From NCBI RefSeq assembly GCF_008634025.1, contig NZ_PDCM01000001.1, positions 2,539,501 to 2,603,500 of the forward strand: DNA of 64,000 nt, given 5' to 3'. Position 1 is the first letter of the stretch; each line of letters opens with the position of its first letter. The notes under the pieces are model-generated. The model did not search any database. It was given only the letters and a program-made list of their open reading frames with translations, and was not told where the DNA came from. The DNA is from Streptomyces albofaciens JCM 4342 (GTDB taxonomy: Bacteria; Actinomycetota; Actinomycetes; Streptomycetales; Streptomycetaceae). Both the position numbers and the translations under genes were made by a program. This document shows, piece after piece, positions 10,401 to 17,525 of the stretch.

Positions 10401-13400
10401 GGGCATCGACGGCCGTGCGCTGGCCGTCGGCCTGCTCTCCGGGCGCCTGGGCCCGGATGTGTCGGACCTCGGGCCGATCGAGCAGATCATGCTGGACCGC
10501 TATGCCACGGCGCTCAACCGGCCCCTGGAGATCCGGGGCGCGGACGGCACCACCCACACGGTCGACATCAAGACCCGCAGGCCGGGCCGGCCGCTGTACG
10601 TGACATGGGTCCCGGACCACGGCGGCCCGCAGCCCGGACACTGGGAGGTGGGCGACGACGTGCCCGCGCCGCCGCCCGACAAGGGCAACGGCGGCCCGGG
10701 CGGCACCGGCACGAAGGGTCCCGGCTCCACCACCCCGCCGCCCGCGCCGGACCGGCTCGGCCACACCCCCGGCTCCGGGATCGGTGACCGTGCTGCGGTC
10801 CGGCACGACATCGTCACCGGTGGGACGAGCGGACCGCAGGCGGAGCTGCGGCTCGGCGCGTGGGAGCGCTACGAGCGGGCGTCGTTCGACCTGGCGAAGG
10901 CCCAGGACCGGGCGGACGGGCTGGTGCCCGAGGCCGGGCAGCCGGGTCCGTCCAAGCCGTCCGCGGCGGCCCTGGAGGCGCTGGACGATCTGGGCGCCAA
11001 GCGCGCCGAGTTCACCGAGGCGGAGGCCCGGCTGGAGGAGCTGGGCATGGATCCGCACGCGATCCGGCAGCAGATCGACGACGCCAACACCGCGATCGCC
11101 GTCGACCGGGCGCAGCGCGGGGAGTACGTCGGCCCGCTCGGCGGCGCACCGTCCCCGCGTGCCGGGGGACCGAGCGGCTCGCACGACGTCGAGATGGCCG
11201 ACGCGGCACCGGGAGCGTCGGCCCCCGGCGGCAACCACACCATGCCCGCCGGGCTGCAGTGGGACCGCAACCTCAGCCGGGGGACCGTCACCGGCGACAT
11301 CCGGGTCAACACCGCGTTCCGGGACCTCCACGGGCACAGCCAGCGGCCGCTGTCCGAGACGCAGTACCTGGACAACCTGCGGCAGAGCCTGGACGAGCGG
11401 CGCCCGATCTCCTACATCGTCAACGCCGTCGTCAAGTACGACGAATTCGGCCCCGGCCAGCTGGAGGACTTCCTGCGGGCGGTCCGCACGAACATGCCCG
11501 GCAGCTTCGACGGCCGCTTCGGCGTGGTCATCGGCGTCAACGGGCCCGCGGCGGAGATCGGCCGGATCAACGCCGCGGTGCGCCAGGTCCTGGACGACGT
11601 GCACACAAACTTCCCGCTCGCCGTGGTCGGCGTCGGCTGGAACGGTGCCGATTTCCCTTTCGGCACCGTCCGCAACAGCGTCATGACCAGCCCGGCCAGC
11701 CGGTCGATGATCCACACGATGATGACCGGCGGCGCCGACGGCACGGGCGCGACCCATCCGTACATCGCCTTCATGGACTTCGACAACTTCGAGCACACCG
11801 TGCCCAGCGGCCGGCACATCTTCGACTTCTTCGAGAAGAGGTTCGAGATACGGGGCGTCGAACGGGCCGGCGAGCCGTCCTCCGCCCCGCCGCTGCGCCC
11901 GCTGATGATGGCCGGCGGCTACCGGGTACCCGAACCGCCGGCCGCCGGACTGCCCGACCCGCTCCTGGTCAAGACCGACGAACACCTGGCCAAGGCCGAG
12001 GCGAAGGCCGCCGAGGAGGCCCTGGCCGCGGGCGCCGCGAACAAGTTGCCGGACGACGCCGACCCGTCGTCCGCCGCCGACCCCGGCGGGTCCAAGAGCA
12101 AGGGGAAGGGCAAGGCCAAGGCCGTGGCGCCGCCGCGCCTGCCGGGCGAGCTGCGGGTCACGCCGGACGACCGGAAGGTCTTCGTCAACCGGGTCGACGC
12201 GGACACCCTCGCCCGCGTCGGCATCGCCGGCAGCCACGACCTGCTGCCGTACGCGCCCGAGCCCAACCTCTTCGTGGACGCCTCGGCGACGCTGGTGGAC
12301 ACCGCGCCGGTCAAGAACTGGACGCCGCTGCGCTTCGGCCCCCGCGGCGCCGAGTTCCACCAGATGAGCCGCGCGCTCAACACCTTCAACGCCTGGGAGC
12401 TGGACACCACCCTGCCGCGGCTGACCGAGGCCGACTTCCCCCAGCTGCCGGGGGAGAGCCGCGAGGACTGGCTCAAGCGGGTGGACGACGGCATCGCCGA
12501 CCGCGACGCGCAGCGCGCCATCGCGGCCGGCAACCACACCCTGCCCGACCGCGGCGCGGCCTTCGTCACCGAGTACGTGAGGGCGGCCATCCCCACCGAC
12601 CTGTCCCGGATCATGGCCAAGTTCTTCGGCAAAGAGAAGAAGCTGCTCCAGGACCACGCCGGACTGTCGCAGCTGGAGCGCCTGGTCGAGAACAAGGACG
12701 CCAAGACCGGGCTGGAACTGGCGGACGTCCGCGACCACCGCTTCAGGCTGTCCCCGCAGGCGGCGGACCACATCAACCCGTTCCGGCCTGTCCTGGGGCC
12801 GGACCAGGAAACGCCCCGCGACGTGGCCGCGCGGCTGAGCGACGCGATGGGCTCGGACGCCAACCCGCTCGGACCCCAGGTCTCCGCCCCGCTGCCCAGC
12901 GAGCCGACGGTACGGGCCGGCATCAACCCGCAGGACATCCGGTTCATCACCCACGCCTACGCCCACAACTCCCAGGCGTCGCGGTTCCTGAACCACCTCG
13001 ACCACGCCATCGTGTACCCCTCGCACCAGCCGCCGCCCACCTCGGTCTTCCACGCCTTCGAGCACGCGCCCGGCCGGCTGGGCCTGCCCTCACCGCAGGA
13101 GTTGCTGCGCGGCGTGCGCGACCAGCTGGAATTCCGCGGCAACACCAGGACCCGGATCGACGCCGCGATCGATGAGGCGATCGCGCGCGGGACCACCGGG
13201 CAGGAGCTGTACATCGCCCTGACCACCGGCCGGCTGCGCACCGCCAACTTCCTTCCCGACGGCCTCGCGGGACCCGTCGGCGGGCCCGCCCGGCACACCG
13301 CCGAGGACCTCGCCCTCCAGCGCTTCACCAACGCCCTCGGCCGCGAGCTGCACATCACCTTCGCCGACGGCAGCATGGCCACCTTCGCTCCCGACAACCT

Positions 13401-13656
13401 CCCGAAGAGGGTCAAGCGGCTGCCGCCCCCGGTGGAGATCGTCTGGACGGCCAGCCCGGACACCACGCGCTACCCGGACGGCGGATACTGGAGCATCGCC
13501 GACCCGGACGGGGCCCCGGCCGCCGGTGGCAAGCGCGGCCACGACAGCGCGGACGGACCGGGCGGCGACACCGGCCACCACAAGCGCCCGCGCAAGGGCA
13601 AGGGCCGGGCCGCCCCGCCCGCAGACCAGGACACGCCCATGGGAGACGCCCGATGA
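4453..13656 (+). CDS. Giant (3067 aa) T7SS-signal protein with duplicated GT-A-like modules, candidate effector
   Basis: TTG start with GGGAAGAGG just upstream. Residues 5-155 form a helical domain opening with GLDGDPTPGD, a hallmark of putative T7SS secretion-signal domains of actinobacterial polymorphic toxins. Hydrophobic helices lie at ~170-205 and 215-245. Residues ~417-610 are Gly/Asn/His-rich repeats resembling mycobacterial MPTR. Coiled-coil units are at ~993-1110, 1191-1328 and 2097-2236. Two homologous ~750-residue regions follow the last two coils; each contains GVVIGVNG, a P-Y/F-GT-I/V-RN stretch, AFMDFD (DxD-like pairs D1520/D1522 and D2442/D2444), GGYRVP and PEPNLFVDA. The pattern suggests metal-dependent GT-A folds, as in large glucosylating toxins; this is inference. 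The tail has a basic KRPRKGKGR patch. The stop overlaps the next gene (ATGA). Confidence 0.85.
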   Translation: MATRPGDWGALGLDGDPTPGDASAITTIADAMRDLATHAGTINNGLKALQQTAGDGQRFIGKTADQLRDLVDDHLHNFVGHVEESFTQAEAALRKYATAVTDAQADADAALAAVQGLDEDDPQRQTHKDRADEAKSALSAAASTLDKSLTSAGSLMVQPVSDCDLFWEAFQWLTIVLSVIAIFTGGVLAVLAWGMNAVLLIKTIVDFSQGKASGLELGLAFLGVLFPTTKALPVGSIIKGLGSALKGGVEGIAGAGKNIIKEIGHFSSLHGIPKVVVAPIVLGIHAAPAFNVVNGFKGLGNLGKGGWESLVKTVTKDWADVTKGVAGDWGKIGAYAKVTFERLGRAGIATILPLDFTEMGVLGIGGAARLAFAERVLGIPQPDLQKLLANAGRTDAAVRDGTFGIGPLAPFRPVGGNGVHFVPGGFVDLSALHLVPGGFHGVSIPGVHIPSVSPGSLTKFPGAAVPNGIGGLHLDGLGAFRPGGPTAFNVNVPGNLVPNGLGSFGHGGLNVNLPKNLGDVGSLGSFGHTGLNFNLPGNLGNPGFKGLGSVPHAGVHVPHTVNAPHNISVPGGTGVPHGITVPSGSFTHTGLHIDQPAPVTTPHLPGTTTLDNGLTVPDAHGAGATRLIQQTDFAAGNVRLDSNLLLSADTAIDLLKDTHVSSPLGHGVAEAANVRVPEVSFDGGFMHGIGDGHSMARGAIGHGEALEDWTFPELTALANGDVAVTAFHADGISFRIGDAAPRTITAEDLAGTVPGGPAKVGTTDTQNLANPHNPAQTHHLTGTQQVPGGAGQTPGAHGGAETIRPTGVGAQGDVSALVGAVPPPRNLTKTPDGIPAAGAQDPLRLKTPETGKTPETGKATADGSGAAAGTAPRPVVNEHDLAMSLLDTGDRKPLPSTGQSAASGSPSGVSAVPDLDGAGARGATGPADHSVLDLIAHPGGPAKAADEAAAAVPAAVRATEHTPTPAPAPKPEPTPSPAPGPKGPVAGPPGHRFGGFSGAAAMNQRLRAHHELILGGSTGPEAGAKLNAWAGYEHALSELGKAERKVDEVTPPPGAAAGEPSPALADALDELGVKQAEVAKAEARLDELGIDGPRTRKQINALTGGIFGEHGPGGVPRPQPRPEAQAVPTADLGKGRTDLADAGPVPTADKGKGVADVTTPEPAPHIDKGKATSDFAEPEPVPETHVPRTPAPDRLGHTPGSGIGDRAAVRHDIVTGGASGPQAELRLGAWERYERASFDLAKAQDKVDGLVPKAGQPGPSTPSAAAIEALDDLGAKRAEFADAEARLGDLGMDPHGIRQQIDDANTAIAVDRAQRGEYVGPLGGAPSPHGGDPLPVGPHDWSPDPEAPHALWPEPGTHGAGRTMVNQSFRDLPYAGHQPLTAGDYLSWMRASTEEGRPLSYVVNTIVSYREIGGGKLQDFLDSITRGLDGYDGRLGVVIGVNGRLEDLAAIHRAMDDALASVHFDHPLAMVATTFYGDAFPYGTIRNLTMTSPAARSMAHSMMHGGGAAGPSHPYWAFMDFDVYEHTVPSGRHVFDHFDRELNLGAGGAVDDWAKKLPDDTGAGGKAADDSAAVADVPDTPPLRPLVMTGGYRVPAKTGETVIVDGVEVDRSVVDLIRATKTRDDTPEGMVFTQQLVDKFASVVDSDMRIRAKMAGFHGLLPYGPEPNLFVDAAITMVDDVRLAEGVWRPVRFGGGTGEYKGLRERLNYFNAWELDQTLPDLPGNTVAREIAAANSVLPDRGTAFLADFVDGAVPTDLSRLMSGYYKHGKAGGVGNMPQEHLTPKNVVEHVFARDTFDLEPSLSRAKDDTKFKEIREDLAKGKSPEQAFKDDPLKPVGIDGRRPEFNEHPRATVERLGAGLGADHNTLGLNISIRVPGKPDGLVVGIVPADKRFLSHAVATAPEELAYKRLQNYVIAEVLPQGGLPHDSLLRALPEPPVGGSGPKGPGMKPGTILDAPALLTQVQRQMGKNGVENMINDAYAQGIDGRALAVGLLSGRLGPDVSDLGPIEQIMLDRYATALNRPLEIRGADGTTHTVDIKTRRPGRPLYVTWVPDHGGPQPGHWEVGDDVPAPPPDKGNGGPGGTGTKGPGSTTPPPAPDRLGHTPGSGIGDRAAVRHDIVTGGTSGPQAELRLGAWERYERASFDLAKAQDRADGLVPEAGQPGPSKPSAAALEALDDLGAKRAEFTEAEARLEELGMDPHAIRQQIDDANTAIAVDRAQRGEYVGPLGGAPSPRAGGPSGSHDVEMADAAPGASAPGGNHTMPAGLQWDRNLSRGTVTGDIRVNTAFRDLHGHSQRPLSETQYLDNLRQSLDERRPISYIVNAVVKYDEFGPGQLEDFLRAVRTNMPGSFDGRFGVVIGVNGPAAEIGRINAAVRQVLDDVHTNFPLAVVGVGWNGADFPFGTVRNSVMTSPASRSMIHTMMTGGADGTGATHPYIAFMDFDNFEHTVPSGRHIFDFFEKRFEIRGVERAGEPSSAPPLRPLMMAGGYRVPEPPAAGLPDPLLVKTDEHLAKAEAKAAEEALAAGAANKLPDDADPSSAADPGGSKSKGKGKAKAVAPPRLPGELRVTPDDRKVFVNRVDADTLARVGIAGSHDLLPYAPEPNLFVDASATLVDTAPVKNWTPLRFGPRGAEFHQMSRALNTFNAWELDTTLPRLTEADFPQLPGESREDWLKRVDDGIADRDAQRAIAAGNHTLPDRGAAFVTEYVRAAIPTDLSRIMAKFFGKEKKLLQDHAGLSQLERLVENKDAKTGLELADVRDHRFRLSPQAADHINPFRPVLGPDQETPRDVAARLSDAMGSDANPLGPQVSAPLPSEPTVRAGINPQDIRFITHAYAHNSQASRFLNHLDHAIVYPSHQPPPTSVFHAFEHAPGRLGLPSPQELLRGVRDQLEFRGNTRTRIDAAIDEAIARGTTGQELYIALTTGRLRTANFLPDGLAGPVGGPARHTAEDLALQRFTNALGRELHITFADGSMATFAPDNLPKRVKRLPPPVEIVWTASPDTTRYPDGGYWSIADPDGAPAAGGKRGHDSADGPGGDTGHHKRPRKGKGRAAPPADQDTPMGDAR
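8020..8437 (+). repeat. Intragenic duplication, copy 1 (pairs with 10741-11158)
   Basis: 418 bp encoding the coiled-coil unit in front of GT-like module 1. It aligns with 10741-11158 at a constant 2721-base offset without gaps; by eye about 29 bases differ (~93% identity) and the last 97 bases (8341-8437) are identical. The flanking module sequence is far more diverged. Confidence 0.9.
10741..11158 (+). repeat. Intragenic duplication, copy 2 (pairs with 8020-8437)
   Basis: Second copy of the 418-bp coiled-coil unit, in front of GT-like module 2. Bases 11062-11158 are identical to 8341-8437, which suggests recent gene conversion inside an older module duplication. Confidence 0.9.
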
Positions 13657-16484
13657 CCACCGACCAGACGGCCGCGGGCGCCACGGTCCACCACGTGGCC
13701 CCCGGCCGGCCGGGGGCCCACGCCACCCTCGCCGCGGCGCTGCACGCGGCCGCGCCCGGTGACGAGGTACACGTCGCCGCGGGCGCGTACGAGGAGTCGC
13801 TGCGCGTCGACAGGGACGTGACCCTGCGGGCCGTGGACGGCGGCACCGTCACCCTCGCCGCCCCCGAGGGCGGCGCGCCCGCCCTCGAAGTCCTGCCCGG
13901 CGCCCGGCTGACGCTGGACGGCGTGACCGTGCGCGGCGGCGCGGCGGACCGGCCCGCCGTCCTGCTGTCCGGCGGCGTCACGCACTGGCACGGCGGCGGC
14001 ACCGACCGCGGGCGCCTCGAAGTGCTGCGCGACGCCGCGCTCACCATGACCGGCGCCCGCCTGACGGGCGCCGCGCTGGCCGGCGCGCTGATCCGCACCA
14101 CCGGCGCCGTGCGGCTGACGGACTGCGTCCTGGAAGGCGCCCAGGGCACCGGCGTCGTGGTGGGCGGCGACTCCCGGCTGGAGATGACCGGCAGCCGGAT
14201 CAGGGGCGCCACCGGCTCGGGCGTGCGGGTCCGGGAGAACGCGCGCGTCGTCCTGCGGGACTGCCTGATCGACGGCGCGGGCCGCAGCGGCCTGCTCTTC
14301 GAGGACGGTTCGGCGGCCCTGCTCGTGGACTGCCGGGTACGGGACTGCGGCGGCGAAGCGGTACGGGTGCTGGACTCCTCGCCCGTACCCCGGGACGGCG
14401 ACCCGTACGAGACGGCGGAGACCGCGGCACCGGCCGAGGCCCGCGGCGGACTGCTGCTGTACGGCTGCGAGCTGACCGGCGCGGGCGCCGACGCGCTGCA
14501 CGTCGCCGGGTCCGGCGACGCCGTGCTCGCGGGCTGCGTCCTGCGCGACGGCGGCGGCGCGGGCGCCACGGCGGGGGAGCGGTCCCGGGTCCGGCTGGCC
14601 GACACCCGGATCGTACGGACCGCGTCGGCCGCCCTGACCGCCCACGGCTCGGCCCGGCTGGAGGCGCGCGGCACGACCGTACGCGGCTCGGCCGCCAACG
14701 GCCTGCTGGCCACCGGCTCCGCCGCCGTACGCATCACCGACGGGGAGGTGACCGACTGCCGGTTCAGCGCCGTGCACGCCGGGGGCGCCGCCGAGGTGAC
14801 GCTGACCCGGCTGCGCGCGGGCCGGACCCCCGAACACGGGCTGCACGCCGTCGCCGACAGCCGCCTCACCCTGACCGAGGTGCACCTCACCGACTGCGGC
14901 ATGTCCGGCCTCGATCTGTCCGGCGCGGCGGGCGCCGAAGCCGCCGGACTCTCGGTCGTACGCTGCCGCAACGGTGTCGTCGCCGGGTCCGGCGGCCCGG
15001 TCCGGCTGACCGGCTGCACGGTCACCGACGCCGAACGCGCCGGGTTCAGCTTCGGCCCCGGAGGCGCGGCGGAACTGGCCGAAGCCCGGGTGCTGCGCGC
15101 CGGGACGGCCGGGCTGGTGGTCCAGGACGGCGCCACCGTACGGGCCCGGGACGTGGAGATCACCGAGGCGGCCGGGTCCGGGGTGGTGGTGGCGGCGGGC
15201 GCCGCCCCGCACGCCAGCGGGGTACGGGTGGTCCGCCCCGGCAAGAACGGCCTGATCGTGGACGCCAAGGGCGCCGGGGTCTTCGAGGACTGCGAGATCA
15301 CCGGGCCCGGCTACCCCGCCGTCCACCTGGGCGAGGCGGCCACCCCCGTACTGACCCGCATCCGCGTCCAGGACGCCGACGCCGACCTCAGCACCGGGGA
15401 AGGCGCCGAACCGGAGGTGCGCGACTGCGTCTCCTGGCGGGTCGAGGACGCGCACTGGCCCGCGCCGATGGCCCCCGTACCGGTCGCCGCCGGCGCCACC
15501 GCCACGGCGGCGCCCGGCGGCGACCCGCCCGGCGGCGGCACCGGCGACACCGCCACCACGGCCCCGCCCACCGAGGAGGACCTCGACGAACTCCTCGGCG
15601 AACTCCACCAGTTGATCGGCCTGGACCGGGTCAAGCAGGACGTGGCCTCGCTCGTGAAGCTGATGCGCATGGTCCAGCGCCGGGAGGCGGCCGGGCTCGC
15701 GGCGCCGCCGCTCAGCCGCCACCTGGTCTTCGCGGGCAACCCCGGCACCGGCAAGACCACGGTGGCCCGGCTCTACGGGCGCATCCTGGCCGCCGTCGGC
15801 CTGCTGGAGCGCGGCCACCTCGTCGAGGCCGACCGCTCCGCGCTGGTCGGCGAGTACGTCGGCCACACCGGCCCGAAGACCCAGCGGGTCTTCATGGAGG
15901 CGATGGGCGGCGTGCTGTTCATCGACGAGGCCTACTCCCTGGCGCCCGCGCACTCCTCGGGCGGCAACGACTTCGCGCAGGAGGCCATCGCCACCCTCGT
16001 GAAGCTGATGGAGGACCACCGCGACGAGGTCGTGGTCATCGTCGCCGGCTACCCGGCGGAGATGGAGCACTTCATCGACTCCAACCCCGGCCTCGCCTCC
16101 CGCTTCAACCGCACGCTGCTGTTCGAGGACTACGACACCGAGGACCTGGTGCGCATCGTGGAACAGCACGCGGCGGCCCACCAGTACGAACTGACCGACG
16201 CGGCGCGCGCCACGCTCGGCGCCTACTTCGACCACGTCCCCCGGGACGGCCGGTTCGGCAACGGGCGCTCGGCCCGGCAGACGTTCCAGGCGATGACCGA
16301 ACGCCAGGCGTACCGCGTCGCGGAGAACGACGCGCCGTCCGAGGCGGACCTGCGGACGCTGTCCCAGCTGGACGTGCCGGAACTGGACGTACCGGAACGG
16401 GACGTCACGGAGCCGGACCCCACCGGCACCGGCGCGCCGCAACCGCTCCCGTCCGGGCCGGGCGGGCCCGTCCGCCCGGCCTGA
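13653..16484 (+). CDS. Right-handed beta-helix / CbxX-EccA-type AAA ATPase fusion
   Basis: 943 residues, start overlapping the giant gene's stop (ATGA), so translation is coupled. Residues ~1-600 consist of short Gly/Asp-rich turns with regularly spaced L/V-x-L and C positions, typical of a pectate-lyase-like parallel beta-helix. Residues ~640-900 are a CbxX/EccA AAA+ domain with Walker A GNPGTGKTT (695-703), Walker B GVLFIDEAY (~753-761) and sensor/arginine-finger region ASRFNR. EccA proteins are the cytosolic AAA chaperones of ESX systems; here the usual TPR-like N-terminus is replaced by a beta-helix. It probably handles the giant protein before export. The C-terminal ~50 residues are a D/P/E-rich linker. 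Confidence 0.88.
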   Translation: MTTDQTAAGATVHHVAPGRPGAHATLAAALHAAAPGDEVHVAAGAYEESLRVDRDVTLRAVDGGTVTLAAPEGGAPALEVLPGARLTLDGVTVRGGAADRPAVLLSGGVTHWHGGGTDRGRLEVLRDAALTMTGARLTGAALAGALIRTTGAVRLTDCVLEGAQGTGVVVGGDSRLEMTGSRIRGATGSGVRVRENARVVLRDCLIDGAGRSGLLFEDGSAALLVDCRVRDCGGEAVRVLDSSPVPRDGDPYETAETAAPAEARGGLLLYGCELTGAGADALHVAGSGDAVLAGCVLRDGGGAGATAGERSRVRLADTRIVRTASAALTAHGSARLEARGTTVRGSAANGLLATGSAAVRITDGEVTDCRFSAVHAGGAAEVTLTRLRAGRTPEHGLHAVADSRLTLTEVHLTDCGMSGLDLSGAAGAEAAGLSVVRCRNGVVAGSGGPVRLTGCTVTDAERAGFSFGPGGAAELAEARVLRAGTAGLVVQDGATVRARDVEITEAAGSGVVVAAGAAPHASGVRVVRPGKNGLIVDAKGAGVFEDCEITGPGYPAVHLGEAATPVLTRIRVQDADADLSTGEGAEPEVRDCVSWRVEDAHWPAPMAPVPVAAGATATAAPGGDPPGGGTGDTATTAPPTEEDLDELLGELHQLIGLDRVKQDVASLVKLMRMVQRREAAGLAAPPLSRHLVFAGNPGTGKTTVARLYGRILAAVGLLERGHLVEADRSALVGEYVGHTGPKTQRVFMEAMGGVLFIDEAYSLAPAHSSGGNDFAQEAIATLVKLMEDHRDEVVVIVAGYPAEMEHFIDSNPGLASRFNRTLLFEDYDTEDLVRIVEQHAAAHQYELTDAARATLGAYFDHVPRDGRFGNGRSARQTFQAMTERQAYRVAENDAPSEADLRTLSQLDVPELDVPERDVTEPDPTGTGAPQPLPSGPGGPVRPA

Positions 16485-16520
16485 CCCGCCTCCCCCGACC
16501 ACTCCCAGGAGGAAACCCCG

Positions 16521-17495
16521 TTGTCACAGCCGAACAAGAACGCCGGACCGGACGGCCCGTCCCGGTCCGGTTTCGCGGAGACCTTCGCCAAGGGGGCGCG
16601 CACGCCCAAGCGCGGCCTGGCGCCCGGCCGGCGGGTGTGGAAGACGGCGCTGGGCCTGCCCGTGCTGGCCGGTGTCGGCGTCGGCGCGGTGGCCCTGGCC
16701 ACCCTCGGCGCCTCCCAGGTGCGCTTCGGTGACGGCCAGGAGCAGGCCGTCGCGGCCGCCAAGCAGCCGCAGCCGACGAAGACGGGGGCTCCGGCGCCGG
16801 CCGCCAAGCCCAGCAAGTCCGCCGGTCCGGCATCGCCCACGCCCGGCGCCCCGGCACCGGGCGGCGGCGCCGGCGCGCCCGCCAAGCCCCCCAAGGCCCC
16901 GGAGAAGAAGGACACCCCGAGCCCCGACGCCAAGAAGCCCGACGACAAGCCGCGCGGCGCCGGCGCCAACGCCAAGGTGACCTACACGGGTCTCGCGGGC
17001 CCCGGCTGCCCGACCCCGCCCGGCGGCGGCTACCAGGAGCAGGGCGCCTACAACGACGGCGGCAAGGGCTGGTACGGCCTCACCGGCGGCAGCACCCGCG
17101 AGGGCGGCTGCAGCGGCCAGTTCACCTCCGTACCGATGTCCGGCGACGCCAATAAGGACGCCAAGGGCCGGGTGATGTGGTGGTTCGCGCCGGGCCCGGA
17201 GTCCCGCTCCTGCCAGATCTCCGTCTACGTGCCCGAGGGCCCCAGCGAGCCCGACGTGAACGGCCGGCCGACCACGTACCACGTGCTCACCGACGCCTTC
17301 GACCGGGACTCGAAGTACGGCAGCTTCACCATCGACCAGACCGGGCACCGCGGCAGCTGGCAGCCGGGCGGCACCTTCGAGGTCCGCCAGGGCAAGATCG
17401 CCGTGAAGCTGCTGGACCGCGGCATCGACCACGGGCCGGGCCGCGACCGCGCCCACCACGGCGCGGGGCCCGTCAAGGTCACCTGCCACGGCTGA
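16521..17495 (+). CDS. Membrane-anchored protein with Pro-rich linker and secreted beta-rich domain
   Basis: TTG start chosen because a perfect AGGAGG sits at 16507, eight bases upstream. 324 residues: basic cytosolic segment (1-40), one membrane helix (~42-64, TALGLPVLAGVGVG then ALATLGASQ), a Pro/Ala/Lys linker (~75-150), then a ~160-residue extracellular domain with paired cysteines (GPGCP, GGCSG, SCQI, VTCHG) and conserved aromatics. The pattern recalls golvesin/Xly-type carbohydrate-binding beta-sandwiches, but that is only a resemblance. It follows the AAA gene by 36 bases in the same direction and likely belongs to the T7SS transcript. Function unknown. Confidence 0.75.
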   Translation: MSQPNKNAGPDGPSRSGFAETFAKGARTPKRGLAPGRRVWKTALGLPVLAGVGVGAVALATLGASQVRFGDGQEQAVAAAKQPQPTKTGAPAPAAKPSKSAGPASPTPGAPAPGGGAGAPAKPPKAPEKKDTPSPDAKKPDDKPRGAGANAKVTYTGLAGPGCPTPPGGGYQEQGAYNDGGKGWYGLTGGSTREGGCSGQFTSVPMSGDANKDAKGRVMWWFAPGPESRSCQISVYVPEGPSEPDVNGRPTTYHVLTDAFDRDSKYGSFTIDQTGHRGSWQPGGTFEVRQGKIAVKLLDRGIDHGPGRDRAHHGAGPVKVTCHG

Positions 17496-17525
17496 GGCGT
17501 TCTTCCGGCCGGCCCGGCGGGCCCG

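Noticed and set aside
4267..13065. 2932-codon ORF on the minus strand opposite the giant gene
   Set aside because: Frame shadow of high-GC coding DNA: Arg/Gly/Val-rich, no domains, and the plus-strand frame has coherent motifs and a ribosome site.
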